Source of the DNA: Candidatus Brachybacterium merdavium
GTDB lineage: Bacteria > Actinomycetota > Actinomycetes > Actinomycetales > Dermabacteraceae
Direction: 5' to 3'
DNA length: 64,000 nt
Assembly (NCBI GenBank): GCA_019118275.1
Contig: DWZH01000017.1
Coordinates: 1-64,000 of the forward strand
The position numbers and the translations under genes were made by a program. Under the pieces are notes generated by a model. It had not been told where the DNA came from and ran no database searches. It saw only the letters and a list, made by a program, of their open reading frames with translations. Shown here one piece after another: positions 37,511-46,979 of the stretch (position 1 is the stretch's first letter; each line of letters begins with the position of its first letter).

Positions 37511-39091
37511 GTGACAGCTGAGCCGACCAGGTGGACCACCCACCCCCGTGACGCCGTGTCCGCACGCAAGGAGAACTACGAGCAGCTGCGGCGGGCCAGC
37601 ACCTGGCGCCTGCTCGCCGCCACCAAGGCCCCCGCCGTGCTCGCGATCCTGCAGGCCGTATTCCCCGCCGGGGATCGTCGGCTGCCGCGCAGCGAACTGG
37701 TTGCCCGGGTCGGCACGCACCTGGCGCTGTTGCACGACGAGGACGCCGGCCCCGCCCACGACGCCGACACCGATGCCGACGCCGAGCCTGACACCGATGG
37801 GGGAGGCGACCGGGCCGAGAGACCGACCGCCCGCGGCGGCCGCAGCGCGGCCGAGTACGTCGACGCCTGGGTGCGCGAGGGCTACCTGACCCGGCGCGAT
37901 GACCAGCAACACACGGAGACCACCTTCGAGCCGTCCCCGGCCACGATCGACGCGATCCAGTTCATCGTCTCCCTCGAGGAACACCGGCCCACCACCACCC
38001 AGTCGCGCCTGCAGCTGGTGATCCAGCAGTTCGAGCGGCTCGCGGAGGAGACCGAGACCGACCGCGATGTGCGCCTGGCCGATCTGCAGCGCCGCCGCGA
38101 GCGCATCGAGGCGGAGATCCGGGAGCTGGCCGAGGGGGAGCTGATGCTGCCCAGCGCCGAGGCCTCGGTCGACAAGCTGCGCGACATCCTGCAGATCGCC
38201 GGCGAGCTGTCCGGGGACTTCTTGCAGTACCGCGAGGATCTGCGGGCCGTGGACCTGCATCTGCGCGAGCAGATCCTGTCCCCGGAGGGCTCGCGCGGAG
38301 AGATCCTCGAGCAGCTGCTGGCCGGTGATGACCTGCTGGGCCAGTCGAGCGTGGGCCGCACCTTCACGGCCTTCTTCCGGATGCTCAACGACCCCGTCCA
38401 GACCCGCGCCACCCAGGAGCTGGTGGACCGGCTGCTCGAGCGCGACTTCGCCCGCTCCTTGACCCGTACCGAGCGCGAGCGCCTGGCGAATGTGTTCAGC
38501 GACCTCTACGAGCCGGCGCAGGAGGTCCTCGACGTCAAGACCGAGCTGTACCGCTCCCTGGCCCGCTTCGTGCGCTCCCAGGACTTCCGCCAGCACCGGG
38601 TGCTGCTGGAGGCGCTGCGGGAGGCCCAGGGGGTGGCCCTCGCGCAGAAGGACGAGGTCTCCACCCGCGCCCCGTTCCCGCTGGAGCTGGACCTGTCGCG
38701 GGTGGCGATGTCCTCGGTCTCCCAGCACCGGCTGAAGGACCCCACCGACCCCGGTGCGCCCGATGTGGCCGAGGTCCACGATGCCACCGCGCTGAGCGTC
38801 GAGGTGCTCGAGGACCTGGTGCGCAGCAACGACATCGACATCGTCGGCCTGACCGGGCACATCAACGATGTGCGCGGGGCCGCCGGCCAGGCCTCGCTCT
38901 CGGACGTGCTGCGGGCCCACCCCGCCCAGCAGGGCCTGGCCACGGTGATCGGGCTGATGTTCCTGGCCACCAACCACGCCCAGCGGCGCGAGGGCTCCTC
39001 CGAGATCGTCACCTGGCGCGAGCTGGACGGTAAGGACTACGCCGCCCGGGTGCCCACCTTCTTCTTCCTCGACGACGTGCCGGTGGAGTGA
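37511..39091 (+). CDS. jetA: Wadjet component JetA (DUF3375), kleisin-like
   Basis: A 526-residue DUF3375 protein, full length for the family. It has ENYEQLRRASTWRLLAATKA, a winged-helix-like N-terminal part with EYVDAWVREGYLTRR, a long coiled-coil middle (LQRRRERIEAEIRELAEGEL) and the ending RVPTFFFLDDV. A 20-residue acidic Asp/Ala repeat near residue 80 is a local insertion. In Wadjet, JetA is the kleisin of an SMC-like complex (JetABC) that extrudes circular plasmids for cleavage by JetD. Normally jetB follows in the same operon. Here the stop overlaps a GTG (GTGA at 39088-39091) whose frame is not jetB. The jetB gene of this window lies 17 kb away, and jetC and jetD are absent. Confidence 0.85.
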   Translation: MTAEPTRWTTHPRDAVSARKENYEQLRRASTWRLLAATKAPAVLAILQAVFPAGDRRLPRSELVARVGTHLALLHDEDAGPAHDADTDADAEPDTDGGGDRAERPTARGGRSAAEYVDAWVREGYLTRRDDQQHTETTFEPSPATIDAIQFIVSLEEHRPTTTQSRLQLVIQQFERLAEETETDRDVRLADLQRRRERIEAEIRELAEGELMLPSAEASVDKLRDILQIAGELSGDFLQYREDLRAVDLHLREQILSPEGSRGEILEQLLAGDDLLGQSSVGRTFTAFFRMLNDPVQTRATQELVDRLLERDFARSLTRTERERLANVFSDLYEPAQEVLDVKTELYRSLARFVRSQDFRQHRVLLEALREAQGVALAQKDEVSTRAPFPLELDLSRVAMSSVSQHRLKDPTDPGAPDVAEVHDATALSVEVLEDLVRSNDIDIVGLTGHINDVRGAAGQASLSDVLRAHPAQQGLATVIGLMFLATNHAQRREGSSEIVTWRELDGKDYAARVPTFFFLDDVPVE

Positions 39092-39240
39092 GTCAGGGGC
39101 CTGCGCCCGATGATCCGGCGCGCCTGCGGGCACAGGGGGTCGAGGGGGCTGTGTCAGGGCGAGGCGAGCTCGATGAGTTCAGCGGGTACGAAGATTCCGT
39201 GGTGAGATGTGCGGATCGCCGGAATTGCAAGGATGAGGAC

Positions 39241-39942
39241 ATGTCGCACAAGCAGTCAGCACAGGAGTGGGCGCGAACTGCGCATCTGCCGTATCCGCCG
39301 CGGTGGGGGCAGATCGAATCCGAGCTCCTGGCAAGAGCGGGCCGGCCGCCCGGGTCCACCGTTGTGCAGATCGTGGCGCTGTGCGTGGTCCTCGCGCTTC
39401 TGCTGGTCGGATATGGAGCGGCCGGGATCGGTCTCGTAGTCATCATGGTGTCTGATCACCCCATGGACTCAGGCGTCGTGGGGCTGTTGCAGATCGTGTA
39501 CGTGTTGGCCGTGGCGATGCCGCTGTCCCTCCTGCCCCCTTGGATCGAGGAGCGCAAGCGCGGCGCGGTCTCTCTGGCAGTGTCCGTCGCGTCGGGTGCG
39601 GCATCATTGGCCGCCTACCTCATCCTTCGCGCTGAGCCCGATAAGGGCGAGCTCGGATGGATCCCCTTGGAGCTGCTCCTCGCCATCGCGACGGGATTCG
39701 GTGTGTTCCTGGTCATCCTGATCGCGTCCGGACCTGGTCGCAGACGGCGACTCTCGCCGGTCATCCGCATGCGCACTTTGCTGAACCCGCGGAACGAGAT
39801 GCACTACGCGCAAACACGCGCGAAAGCACTGGAGATCCTCTTCGAGCGCAGCGACGTCCCTCTTGACGAGGAAGCCAGAGATGAACTGCTGAACCTGAAG
39901 CTGGGCGAGTGGTGCCGTTTCGACGATCCTGAACGAGATTGA
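39241..39942 (+). CDS. Hypothetical four-helix membrane protein
   Basis: A 233-residue protein with a short cytoplasmic N-terminus (SHKQSAQEWARTAHLPYPPR). Four membrane segments follow (VVQIVALCVVLALLLVGYGA, GLLQIVYVLAVAMPLSLLPP, AVSLAVSVASGAASLAAYLI, LELLLAIATGFGVFLVILIA), then a charged cytoplasmic tail. The ATG at 39241 has aaggatgagg upstream; the frame is open back to the GTG overlapping jetA, but those 51 codons look non-coding. I do not recognise the family. It occupies the position where jetB would be expected. Confidence 0.55.
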   Translation: MSHKQSAQEWARTAHLPYPPRWGQIESELLARAGRPPGSTVVQIVALCVVLALLLVGYGAAGIGLVVIMVSDHPMDSGVVGLLQIVYVLAVAMPLSLLPPWIEERKRGAVSLAVSVASGAASLAAYLILRAEPDKGELGWIPLELLLAIATGFGVFLVILIASGPGRRRRLSPVIRMRTLLNPRNEMHYAQTRAKALEILFERSDVPLDEEARDELLNLKLGEWCRFDDPERD

Positions 39943-39950
39943 GGCCCCCG

Positions 39951-39986
39951 CCGACCAGACTGACCAGGCCGACCAGGCCGACCAGG
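39951..39986. repeat. 9-base tandem repeat, four copies
   Basis: Four consecutive units close to gaccaggcc (ccgaccaga, ctgaccagg, ccgaccagg, ccgaccagg) lie in the short gap after the membrane-protein gene. Confidence 0.7.
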
Positions 39987-40149
39987 TGTTCGTGGTGGCC
40001 GGTCCGCAGCCGGCTCCGCCTGCCCGTCGACCCCGGTGATCACGCCGTGCACGGCAGCTGCCCGTTCTCACCCCGACGCGGGCAGCAAACCACCGGAGCT
40101 GTCACCCTGGCGAGCTGCGCGATGAGCCGGCCGCCTGCTCAGCAGGCCG

Positions 40150-40512
40150 TCAGCACTCCTCGAGCTGTGCCAGCGGTCGGGCCGCGGCCTGCCGCAGCAG
40201 GTCGAGATCGGCGCCGAACTCGCGGATGCGGCAGCCCCGTCCGTTGGGTTTGATCGCGATGCCCTCCGCCTCCCAGTGGGGGAGCGCGCGGGCGAGCAGC
40301 GGATGGTCGCCGTGGCTGTTGGTCACCCGCCACCACGGCACGCTCCCGCCCCATTCGCGCAGGATGCGGCCCACCAGCCGAGGGCCGACGCCGACGATGG
40401 CCCCCACCTCGCCGTAGGCGGCCACTCGGCCCGGCGGGATCGCCTCGACCACCCGCAGGACCCGCTCGATCGTGACGTCGTCCATGCGGACGCGGGGCTG
40501 GTCAGAGCTCAT
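40150..40512 (-). CDS. Alkyltransferase-like (ATL) DNA-binding protein
   Basis: A 120-residue protein of the MGMT C-terminal DNA-binding fold: RVLRVVEAIPPGRVAAYGEV, GVGPRLVGRILREWGGSVPW, RVTNSHGDH. The active-site PCHR of O6-alkylguanine methyltransferase is replaced by PWWR. This is the hallmark of ATL proteins, which bind alkylated guanines without repairing them and recruit nucleotide-excision repair. The ATG at 40512 is used; an ATG at 40488 nearer the family start is possible. It stands alone, divergent from the transporter operon. Confidence 0.85.
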   Translation of the reverse strand: MSSDQPRVRMDDVTIERVLRVVEAIPPGRVAAYGEVGAIVGVGPRLVGRILREWGGSVPWWRVTNSHGDHPLLARALPHWEAEGIAIKPNGRGCRIREFGADLDLLRQAAARPLAQLEEC

Positions 40513-41023
40513 GCACTTCAGTCTGACATCGCCCCGAACCGGGGGCTCAATCGGCGCAGATGTCACTCATTGTTGGTCGCGCGTTCACTGCGTCTCATGA
40601 CGGTGGGCTCGGACTGGTGAGGAAAACATCCAGGTCGTGACGTCCTCAGATGATGTGGGTCGAAGTGAGGTCCTCGTACCGCAGGGGAAATACCCCCGTG
40701 ACCTGCAAGCCTTGACGTATGTGTGAACGCGCGCACATACTGAAGCGGTCCGGCTGCACAGGTGCAGCCATCGGGCGAAGGGTCGTGCAGGCCGCACGGG
40801 GCCGGAGAACCTGAAGACGCTGATGGGGGCCACTCAATGGTGACTGCTCCGCAACCGTGTGCATTGCCCACGGGATGCGCCAGATTCGACCGTTCGCCGG
40901 AATGTCACGACCAGATATGGGCATACCGATGCCGCTGGAAGGTGTGGAACGTGAGCCACAGACCGTTGCCGAACCGCAATTGTTCCGCAGAGCCGCGTTC
41001 CTACGAACTCATGGGAGCAGAGC
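40513..41023. other. Regulatory gap before the sugar transporter operon
   Basis: About 510 bases with no credible gene. It contains a -35/-10 pair with an overlapping dyad (40712-40741) and a perfect hairpin (40752-40769), annotated separately. The ~280 bases between the hairpin and the permease start would be a long 5' leader; I see no known riboswitch in it. Confidence 0.5.
40712..40769 (+). promoter_or_regulatory. Promoter with operator dyads for the transporter operon
   Basis: TTGACG at 40712-40717 and CATACT at 40736-40741, spacer 18, form a good sigma-70-like pair. An inverted repeat gtatgtg-N10-cacatac (40717-40740) covers the spacer, where a repressor would block polymerase. Just downstream is a second perfect dyad, ggctgcac-ag-gtgcagcc (40752-40769). 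The LacI-family gene at 52746 is the obvious candidate regulator (inference). Confidence 0.55.
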
Positions 41024-42010
41024 ATGTCCGCACGGACCGGGCTTGAGATGACGCGAACCCTTCCGGAAGAGGCCACGGTCCGGCCGGCTCCTGTCCGTCC
41101 GTCCCGTTGGAGCCGTCTGCGCCGCAGCCTGCGCAGCAACTGGCAGCTGTACCTGCTGGCCGCGCCGGCACTGATCTTCTTCCTGATCTTCAACTACGTT
41201 CCGATGTACGGAGCGCAGATCGCCTTCAAGGACTTCATCGCGTCCCAGGGCATCTGGGGGAGCGACTGGACAGGCTTTAAACACTTCGAGCGGTTCTTCG
41301 ACTCTTTTTACTTCTGGCGTCTGCTGCGCAACACACTGGTCCTCAGTGTCTACCAGGTCATTCTATTTCCTCTGCCGATCATCCTGGCGCTCGCGCTCAA
41401 TGAGGTGAAGAACGTCTTCTTCAAGCGTTTCGCGCAGACGCTCACCTACGCTCCGCACTTCGTATCTCTGGTCGTGGTCGTAGGTATGCTGTTCGCCTTT
41501 CTCGATCCCCGGACCGGTCTGGTGAACCATGTGATCGGATTCGTGGGTCTGGGACCGATCCAGTTCATGCAGGACCCCGACTGGTTCCGGCATCTGTACG
41601 TGTGGTCGGGCGTGTGGCAGACGCTCGGCTGGAGCACGATCATTTATCTCGCTGCACTGGCCGGGGTGAACCCCGAGCTGCACCAAGCGGCGGAGGTCGA
41701 CGGCGCGAACCGGTTGCAGCGGATACGTCACGTGAACATCCCAGCGATCATGCCCACGGTAATGGTGTTGTTCATCCTCGACTTCGGAAGCTTCATGTCG
41801 GTCGGTTTCGAGAAGGTCCTGCTGATGAACAACTCGTTGAACTCTTCGACCTCCGATGTGATCCAGACCTTCGTGTATGAGACCGGGCTGCTCCAAGGGC
41901 AGTACAGCTACGCGGCCGCAGTGGGCCTGTTCGACTCCGTCATCAACATCATTCTCCTGGTCGGTGTGAACCAGCTGGCGCGCAGGTACTCCGAGAACAG
42001 TCTGTGGTGA
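41024..42010 (+). CDS. LplB-type carbohydrate ABC transporter permease
   Basis: A 328-residue inner-membrane permease with about six membrane segments, starting in YLLAAPALIFFLIFNYVPMY and typical of the LplB/YtcP polysaccharide-uptake group. The EAA loop that contacts the ATPase reads QAAEVDGANRLQRIRHVNIP. A GGGAGC box precedes the ATG. It is the first gene of an operon with a second permease, a YesL-like protein and four binding proteins. No ATPase gene is present, so a shared MsmX/MsiK-type ATPase encoded elsewhere is expected. Confidence 0.88.
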   Translation: MSARTGLEMTRTLPEEATVRPAPVRPSRWSRLRRSLRSNWQLYLLAAPALIFFLIFNYVPMYGAQIAFKDFIASQGIWGSDWTGFKHFERFFDSFYFWRLLRNTLVLSVYQVILFPLPIILALALNEVKNVFFKRFAQTLTYAPHFVSLVVVVGMLFAFLDPRTGLVNHVIGFVGLGPIQFMQDPDWFRHLYVWSGVWQTLGWSTIIYLAALAGVNPELHQAAEVDGANRLQRIRHVNIPAIMPTVMVLFILDFGSFMSVGFEKVLLMNNSLNSSTSDVIQTFVYETGLLQGQYSYAAAVGLFDSVINIILLVGVNQLARRYSENSLW

Positions 42011-42013
42011 ACC

Positions 42014-42967
42014 ATGAGAACGAAGAACGAGACAGTCAAGGACGACAAGCACCGGATGGACGGCACCCGTGTCGTCCACAAGGCCGTCGCGAGCCGTGAC
42101 GACCGCTGGTTCGACCGGATCAACACCGCGTTCCTGATCGGCGTGGTCCTCGTGATCGGCTATCCGTTGTGGTTCGTGCTGATCGCCTCGATCAGCGATC
42201 CCCAGGCAGTCGAGTCCGGGAAGGTCTGGATCTGGCCGGTCGACTTCACCATCGATGGGTACCTGAGGGTCTTCGCCGAGAACTCGATCTGGATCGGGTA
42301 CCGAAACACCATCGTCTATACCCTCGTGGGCGTCGCTCTGCACCTGTGCCTGGTGCTGCCATGCGCCTACGCCCTCTCACGCCAATACATGGCCGGCCGT
42401 ACAGCGGTCACCTGGTACATCCTTTTCACCATGCTGTTCTCGGGCGGTATCGTCCCCACGTATCTGGTGGTCAAGGATCTCGGGATGCTGGATACCATGT
42501 GGGCGGTGGTCGTCCCGGGAGCGGCGGGTGCGTGGTCGATCCTCGTGGGACGGGCCTTCTTCAAACAGACTGTGCCCAACGAACTCGCCGAATCAGCGAA
42601 AGTCGACGGCGCCAGCGATATCCAGATTTTCTTTCGGATCGCGATCCCGCTCTCCGCACCGATCATCGCGACGCTGGCCCTATTTCACGGCGTCGGGCTA
42701 TGGAACGAATATTTCAAGGCCCTCATCTATCTCTCGGAGCGGGACAAATTTACGCTGCAGCTGGTGCTGCGAGAGCTTCTGGTCGTCTCCCAGGAGGCGT
42801 CGCAGGGAGAAGCGGGCTCAGCCGATTCACTTGTCGAACAGCAGCGTTTGGCATCACTCATCAAATACGCCGTGATGATCGTGGCATCCCTACCACTGCT
42901 CATCGTCTATCCATTCCTCCAGCGCTTCTTCACGCAGGGAGTGCTGATCGGTTCGGTCAAGGAGTGA
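42014..42967 (+). CDS. LplC/YtcP-type carbohydrate ABC transporter permease
   Basis: This 317-residue partner permease has six predicted membrane segments (TAFLIGVVLVIGYPLWFVLI onward). The EAA loop is ESAKVDGASDIQIFFRIAIP, and the C-terminus PLLIVYPFLQRFFTQGVLIG is the signature ending of the group. It begins three bases after the first permease stop. It forms the heterodimeric membrane channel with that protein and takes substrate from one or more of the downstream lipoproteins. Confidence 0.88.
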   Translation: MRTKNETVKDDKHRMDGTRVVHKAVASRDDRWFDRINTAFLIGVVLVIGYPLWFVLIASISDPQAVESGKVWIWPVDFTIDGYLRVFAENSIWIGYRNTIVYTLVGVALHLCLVLPCAYALSRQYMAGRTAVTWYILFTMLFSGGIVPTYLVVKDLGMLDTMWAVVVPGAAGAWSILVGRAFFKQTVPNELAESAKVDGASDIQIFFRIAIPLSAPIIATLALFHGVGLWNEYFKALIYLSERDKFTLQLVLRELLVVSQEASQGEAGSADSLVEQQRLASLIKYAVMIVASLPLLIVYPFLQRFFTQGVLIGSVKE

Positions 42968-42974
42968 GCCGCAG

Positions 42975-43682
42975 ATGACCAGCACCGTTCAGGGAACTAC
43001 CCGACGCACAGGCCCGCCCAGGGCCGGCATCGACTCCCTGCTGCACTGGATCGTCCGGCTGGTGTGGCTGAACGTCTGGTGGATGGCACTGACTCTGCTG
43101 GGCGGGATCGTGCTGGGCATAGGCCCTGCCACGGTCGCAGCGCACGTGACCGGTGAGCGCTGGGCTCGTGGCGAGAGCGACCTGCCTGTGGGACGCCTCA
43201 TGTGGGAGCAATGGCGGCGCCACTGGCTGCGGAGCAATGCCGTTGCTCTCCTGGCCGCCGCCCTGATCGGTGCACTGCTGGCCACCTGGTGGCTCTCTCG
43301 TGGTCAGGGCCCGGTCCCGGCGGCCATCACCCAAGGGCTGGTCATGCTCGGTCTGCTCCTGATGGCAGCAACTCTGCCACACCTGCCCTGGGTGACTGCA
43401 TTCGCGGCCACTGCACCGGTCCGCCGCCTCTCCCACGTGTTCGTGACGGCTCTGTCCGTCGGCATCGGCCGCCCGATCCTGACACTTGTGCTGCTGGTGA
43501 TCGTCCTCGGTTGGCCAGCAGCCCTGATCGCCATGGGGTGGCCCGGACTACTGCCGGTGGCCGGCGCCAGCGTTCCGATCGCCGCCTGCGCCCACTGTGT
43601 TCACCGTACCCGCCGTCTGCTGACCGCACCCGACGAGAACGCCACGAACCCATCCGGTAGTCACGATGAAAGGACACGATGA
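42975..43682 (+). CDS. YesL-like (DUF624) membrane protein
   Basis: A 235-residue protein with five or six membrane helices and the DUF624 features LNVWWMALTLLGGIVLGIGPA near the N-terminus and a central ERWARGESDLPVGRLMWEQW. YesL-type genes regularly accompany LplB/LplC-type transporters of plant or bacterial polysaccharide fragments, but their biochemical role is unproven. Its stop overlaps the start of the first binding-protein gene by four bases (ATGA), linking it to that operon. Confidence 0.75.
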   Translation: MTSTVQGTTRRTGPPRAGIDSLLHWIVRLVWLNVWWMALTLLGGIVLGIGPATVAAHVTGERWARGESDLPVGRLMWEQWRRHWLRSNAVALLAAALIGALLATWWLSRGQGPVPAAITQGLVMLGLLLMAATLPHLPWVTAFAATAPVRRLSHVFVTALSVGIGRPILTLVLLVIVLGWPAALIAMGWPGLLPVAGASVPIAACAHCVHRTRRLLTAPDENATNPSGSHDERTR

Positions 43683-45289
43683 CCATGCGCCCCATGACCC
43701 GACGAAGCGCGCTCGTCTCCGGGGCGGCGCTGGCCTCCACGGCCGTGCTCAGCTCTTGCGGAGGCAGCGACGATGACGCCGAGACTCTTGACAAGATCGC
43801 CAATCCCGACGAGAACATCAATCCCGAGGGGATGCCCATCGTCGACGAGCAGGTGACGATCACCTTCATGAGCGCCCGGCCGACCACGACCGCCGAGGAC
43901 TGGAACGATGTCTCCGCGGTCAAGGCGGCCGAGGAGCTCACCAATGTTCACGTCGACTTCGGGCTGGTGCCCCAGGACGGCGCCGCTGAACGGCGGAACC
44001 TCGCTCTGACCAGCGGAGATTACCCCGAAGCTTTCTACCGGACCGGGCTCGGTACGGGGGACATCGCCAAGTACGGCGAGCAGGGAACGTTCATCCCTCT
44101 GAATGATCTGCTGGACGAGTACATGCCCAACCTCACGGCGATCCTGGATGATAACCCGTCCATCCGTGAGGGCCTCACCTTCCCCGACGGCAACATCTAT
44201 ACATTGCCGCAGATCTACGATCCGGAATTCCTGGGAATGCGGTACATGTTCAAGCTCTGGGCGCGCCAGGATTGGCTCGACGACTTCGGGATGGACGCAC
44301 CCGAGACCCTCGAGGAGTACGAGGCCTACCTCGAGGAGGCCGTGGGCACGATCGATGGGGCCATCGGACTGGCTGACGCGGTGAACCTCAACGATGCACT
44401 CGCCTGCTTCTACGGCAGTTTCGGGGTAGCCAACAAGGGAACGGCCGCCGGGCCGGTGGATCTCGACCCGGATACCGGGAAGGTGCGCTACTTCCCGATC
44501 ACCGACGACTACCGGGAACTGATGGAGTACCTCCATGGTCTCTACAGCAAGGGGTTGATCCTCGACGACATCTTCGCCTCGGACCGGGCCAAGTTCAACA
44601 CGTACGGTACCGATGGCCAGTTGGCCAGCTGCGCGACCCAGACCCCGGCCGGCTTCTTCGGTGAGGAGGGTGAGAGCTACATCCCTCTGCGTCCGCTGAC
44701 CAGGAACGCGGACGACGAGCCGGTATGGCATGCGGTACGTTCCGAACTCGCAGGAATTGGACAGTTCGCGATGACGGATCGGTGCGAACATCCCATCGAG
44801 CTGGCCCGCTGGATGGACTTCTGGTTCAGCGAAGAAGGCGCCCGTATGTTCTTCATGGGCGTCGAGGGTGAGAGTTTCGAGGACGTTGACGGCCGCTACG
44901 AGCTGCTGCCCGAGATCACCGACGGCAAATCCATCGACGACGGCCTGAAGCCGCACGCGCTGTACATGGGTGGCAGCTACCCGGGGTGGGCCACCGACGA
45001 GTGGTTCCGCGGGGTTGAGAACACGCCCCAGTCCATCGAGGGATCCGAACTCGTGTCCGAGTATGCGATCGACGACGTCTGGTCGGCATTCACATTCACC
45101 GCTGAGGAATCGGACATGCTGGCCAGCGTCGGCACTGACCTCGGCAAATACCTGGACGAGTCACGCAGCGCATTCATCACCGGTCAGCTGCCGCTGTCGG
45201 AGTGGGACACCTTCGTGACGACGCTCGAGGACATCGGGCTCTCCGACTTCATGGAGGCGCAGCAGGCCGCCTTCGACCGCCGCCAGTAA
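43679..45289 (+). CDS. Solute-binding lipoprotein 1 (LplA type)
   Basis: A 536-residue family-1-type extracellular binding protein. TRRSALVSG and the lipobox ending at C27 (VLSSC) indicate Tat export followed by lipid attachment to the membrane. After a 30-residue linker the mature domain starts with VTITFMSARPTTTAEDW; KYGEQGTFIPLNDLLDEYMP is strongly conserved with copies 3 and 4. The calcium-loop sequence found in copy 4 (DPNGNGEADEIP) is replaced here by TIDGAIGLAD. It is closest to copy 3 among the four tandem paralogues. Confidence 0.88.
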   Translation: MTMRPMTRRSALVSGAALASTAVLSSCGGSDDDAETLDKIANPDENINPEGMPIVDEQVTITFMSARPTTTAEDWNDVSAVKAAEELTNVHVDFGLVPQDGAAERRNLALTSGDYPEAFYRTGLGTGDIAKYGEQGTFIPLNDLLDEYMPNLTAILDDNPSIREGLTFPDGNIYTLPQIYDPEFLGMRYMFKLWARQDWLDDFGMDAPETLEEYEAYLEEAVGTIDGAIGLADAVNLNDALACFYGSFGVANKGTAAGPVDLDPDTGKVRYFPITDDYRELMEYLHGLYSKGLILDDIFASDRAKFNTYGTDGQLASCATQTPAGFFGEEGESYIPLRPLTRNADDEPVWHAVRSELAGIGQFAMTDRCEHPIELARWMDFWFSEEGARMFFMGVEGESFEDVDGRYELLPEITDGKSIDDGLKPHALYMGGSYPGWATDEWFRGVENTPQSIEGSELVSEYAIDDVWSAFTFTAEESDMLASVGTDLGKYLDESRSAFITGQLPLSEWDTFVTTLEDIGLSDFMEAQQAAFDRRQ

Positions 45290-45359
45290 ACATGCATTGA
45301 GGACGCGCGAGAACGGGTCACGCTCAGCAGCCCGACCCGATCCGGAAAGGACTATTCCC

Positions 45360-46979
45360 ATGCGAGCGATCACCCGTCGAACCGCCCTGGCCTCCGGTGC
45401 CGCGGTGGCCGCCGGCGTTGCCCTCACCTCCTGTTCGGGCGGCGACCGCGACGCCAACGATGAGTTCCAGGAGAAGGTCGAGAACCCTGATGACAACGTG
45501 ATCACCGACACCGATGACCGGCGGATCGTGAAGAAGAAGACCGAGATCACCTTCATGAGCGGTAGGCCGCCCACGACGGCCGAGAACTGGGATGACGTCG
45601 CCTGTGTCGCGAAGGCCGAGGAGATCACGGGTCTTCACATCAACTGGGGTCTCGTGCCCTCTGAGGGCGTCAGCGAAAAGAGAAATCTGCAGCTCGCGAG
45701 TGGTGATTACCCCGGAGTCTTCTACCGCACGGGGGTCAGCTCTGGCGACATCGTGAAGTACGCTAATCAGGGGTCCTTCATGCCCCTTGATCAGCTTATC
45801 GAAGATTTCATGCCAAACTTCCAGGCAGTCATGGACCGGAACGAAGGGGTGCGTGAGGCCATCACGTTCCCCGACGGGAAAATCTACACGCTCCCACAGG
45901 TGTATGACAAGGATTTCGCGGCGATGCGTCACCCCAAGAAGATGTGGGTGCGACGGGACTGGCTCGACGAATACGGAATGAGTGTCCCCGAGACTCTCGA
46001 TGAGCTCGAAGAATACCTTCGCGAGGCGGTAGGCAGACGAGACGACGTGGTCGGCATCGCGAATAATGGTGTCGGCTCCGTGATCGAGGCGCTGCTGGGT
46101 ACTTTTCAGGTCGGGAACAACGGCCCGGATGTGGGCAACGTCGATCTAGACCCCGACAGTGGCATGGTGCGCTTCTATCCGGCGGCCGACGGCTACCGCG
46201 ATCTCCTCGAACTGCTGCAGCGGTTCTATGCCGATGGTCTGATCATGGAGGATCTTTTCAGTGTTGACGCGCAGCGTGTCAACACTCTTGGCAGCAATGG
46301 GCTCGTGGCCTGTTCCACCACCCATGCACCTGTGGGCTTCTTCGGGGCAGAGGAGGGGGAGAAATATGTGGCTCTGCCGCCCCTGAAACGGCAAAGCAGT
46401 GATGAGACCCCAACCTGGAACGTGATTCGACCTGAAGTCCCCACGATCGGAAACTTCGTGATGACCGATCGCTGTGAGAACCCGGTCGAGGTGGCTCGCT
46501 GGATGGATTTCTGGTACGGCGATGAGGGGGCGACGGCCTTCTTTCTCGGGGTCGAAGGGGAGAGTTACGAGGAGGTCGATGGCGAGCTCGAGCTGCTCCC
46601 GGAGATCACCAAGGGAAAGACTATTGACGAAGCTCTCAAGCCGTACGCGCTGTACCTGGGCGGCGGCTACCCCGGATACGCCACCGAGAAATGGGTCCGA
46701 GCCATCGAGACCTCGGATCAGGCGCTCGAGGCGGTCAACATGCTCAAGCCGCACGACATTGAAGAGGTGTGGCCCGCATTCACCTTCACGGAAGACGAAT
46801 CTGACTTTCTGTCGACCACAGGAAATGATATCAGCAAGTTCGCCGAAGAAGGCAGAGCTGGGTTCGTCACCGGTGAAAGATCTATCTCGGAGTGGGAGTC
46901 CTACGTCCAGCAGTACGAGCAGATGGGTATCGAGGAATATCTGGAGATCCACCAGACGGCGTACGAGCGCCGTCGGTGA
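45360..46979 (+). CDS. Solute-binding lipoprotein 2 (LplA type)
   Basis: A 539-residue paralogue, the most divergent of copies 1-3. TRRTALASG and lipobox cysteine C25 (ALTSC) mark a Tat lipoprotein. The mature part begins EITFMSGRPPTTAENWDD; the sugar-contact region differs (GRRDDVVGIANNGVGS, QVGNNGPDVGNVDLDP). The ATG at 45360 with gaaagga upstream is chosen over a TTG at 45297. Codons are visibly less GC-rich than those of lipoprotein 1, and more so in the next copy, suggesting separate history. Confidence 0.87.
   Translation: MRAITRRTALASGAAVAAGVALTSCSGGDRDANDEFQEKVENPDDNVITDTDDRRIVKKKTEITFMSGRPPTTAENWDDVACVAKAEEITGLHINWGLVPSEGVSEKRNLQLASGDYPGVFYRTGVSSGDIVKYANQGSFMPLDQLIEDFMPNFQAVMDRNEGVREAITFPDGKIYTLPQVYDKDFAAMRHPKKMWVRRDWLDEYGMSVPETLDELEEYLREAVGRRDDVVGIANNGVGSVIEALLGTFQVGNNGPDVGNVDLDPDSGMVRFYPAADGYRDLLELLQRFYADGLIMEDLFSVDAQRVNTLGSNGLVACSTTHAPVGFFGAEEGEKYVALPPLKRQSSDETPTWNVIRPEVPTIGNFVMTDRCENPVEVARWMDFWYGDEGATAFFLGVEGESYEEVDGELELLPEITKGKTIDEALKPYALYLGGGYPGYATEKWVRAIETSDQALEAVNMLKPHDIEEVWPAFTFTEDESDFLSTTGNDISKFAEEGRAGFVTGERSISEWESYVQQYEQMGIEEYLEIHQTAYERRR

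Noticed and set aside
39105..39130. Similarity of cgatgatccggcgcgcctgc to the jetB 3' copy
   Set aside because: Only about a dozen bases match and the reading frame does not continue the JetB sequence.
40857..41051. Small gene upstream of the permease
   Set aside because: No ribosome-binding site or recognisable protein; it overlaps the permease start and looks like leader DNA.
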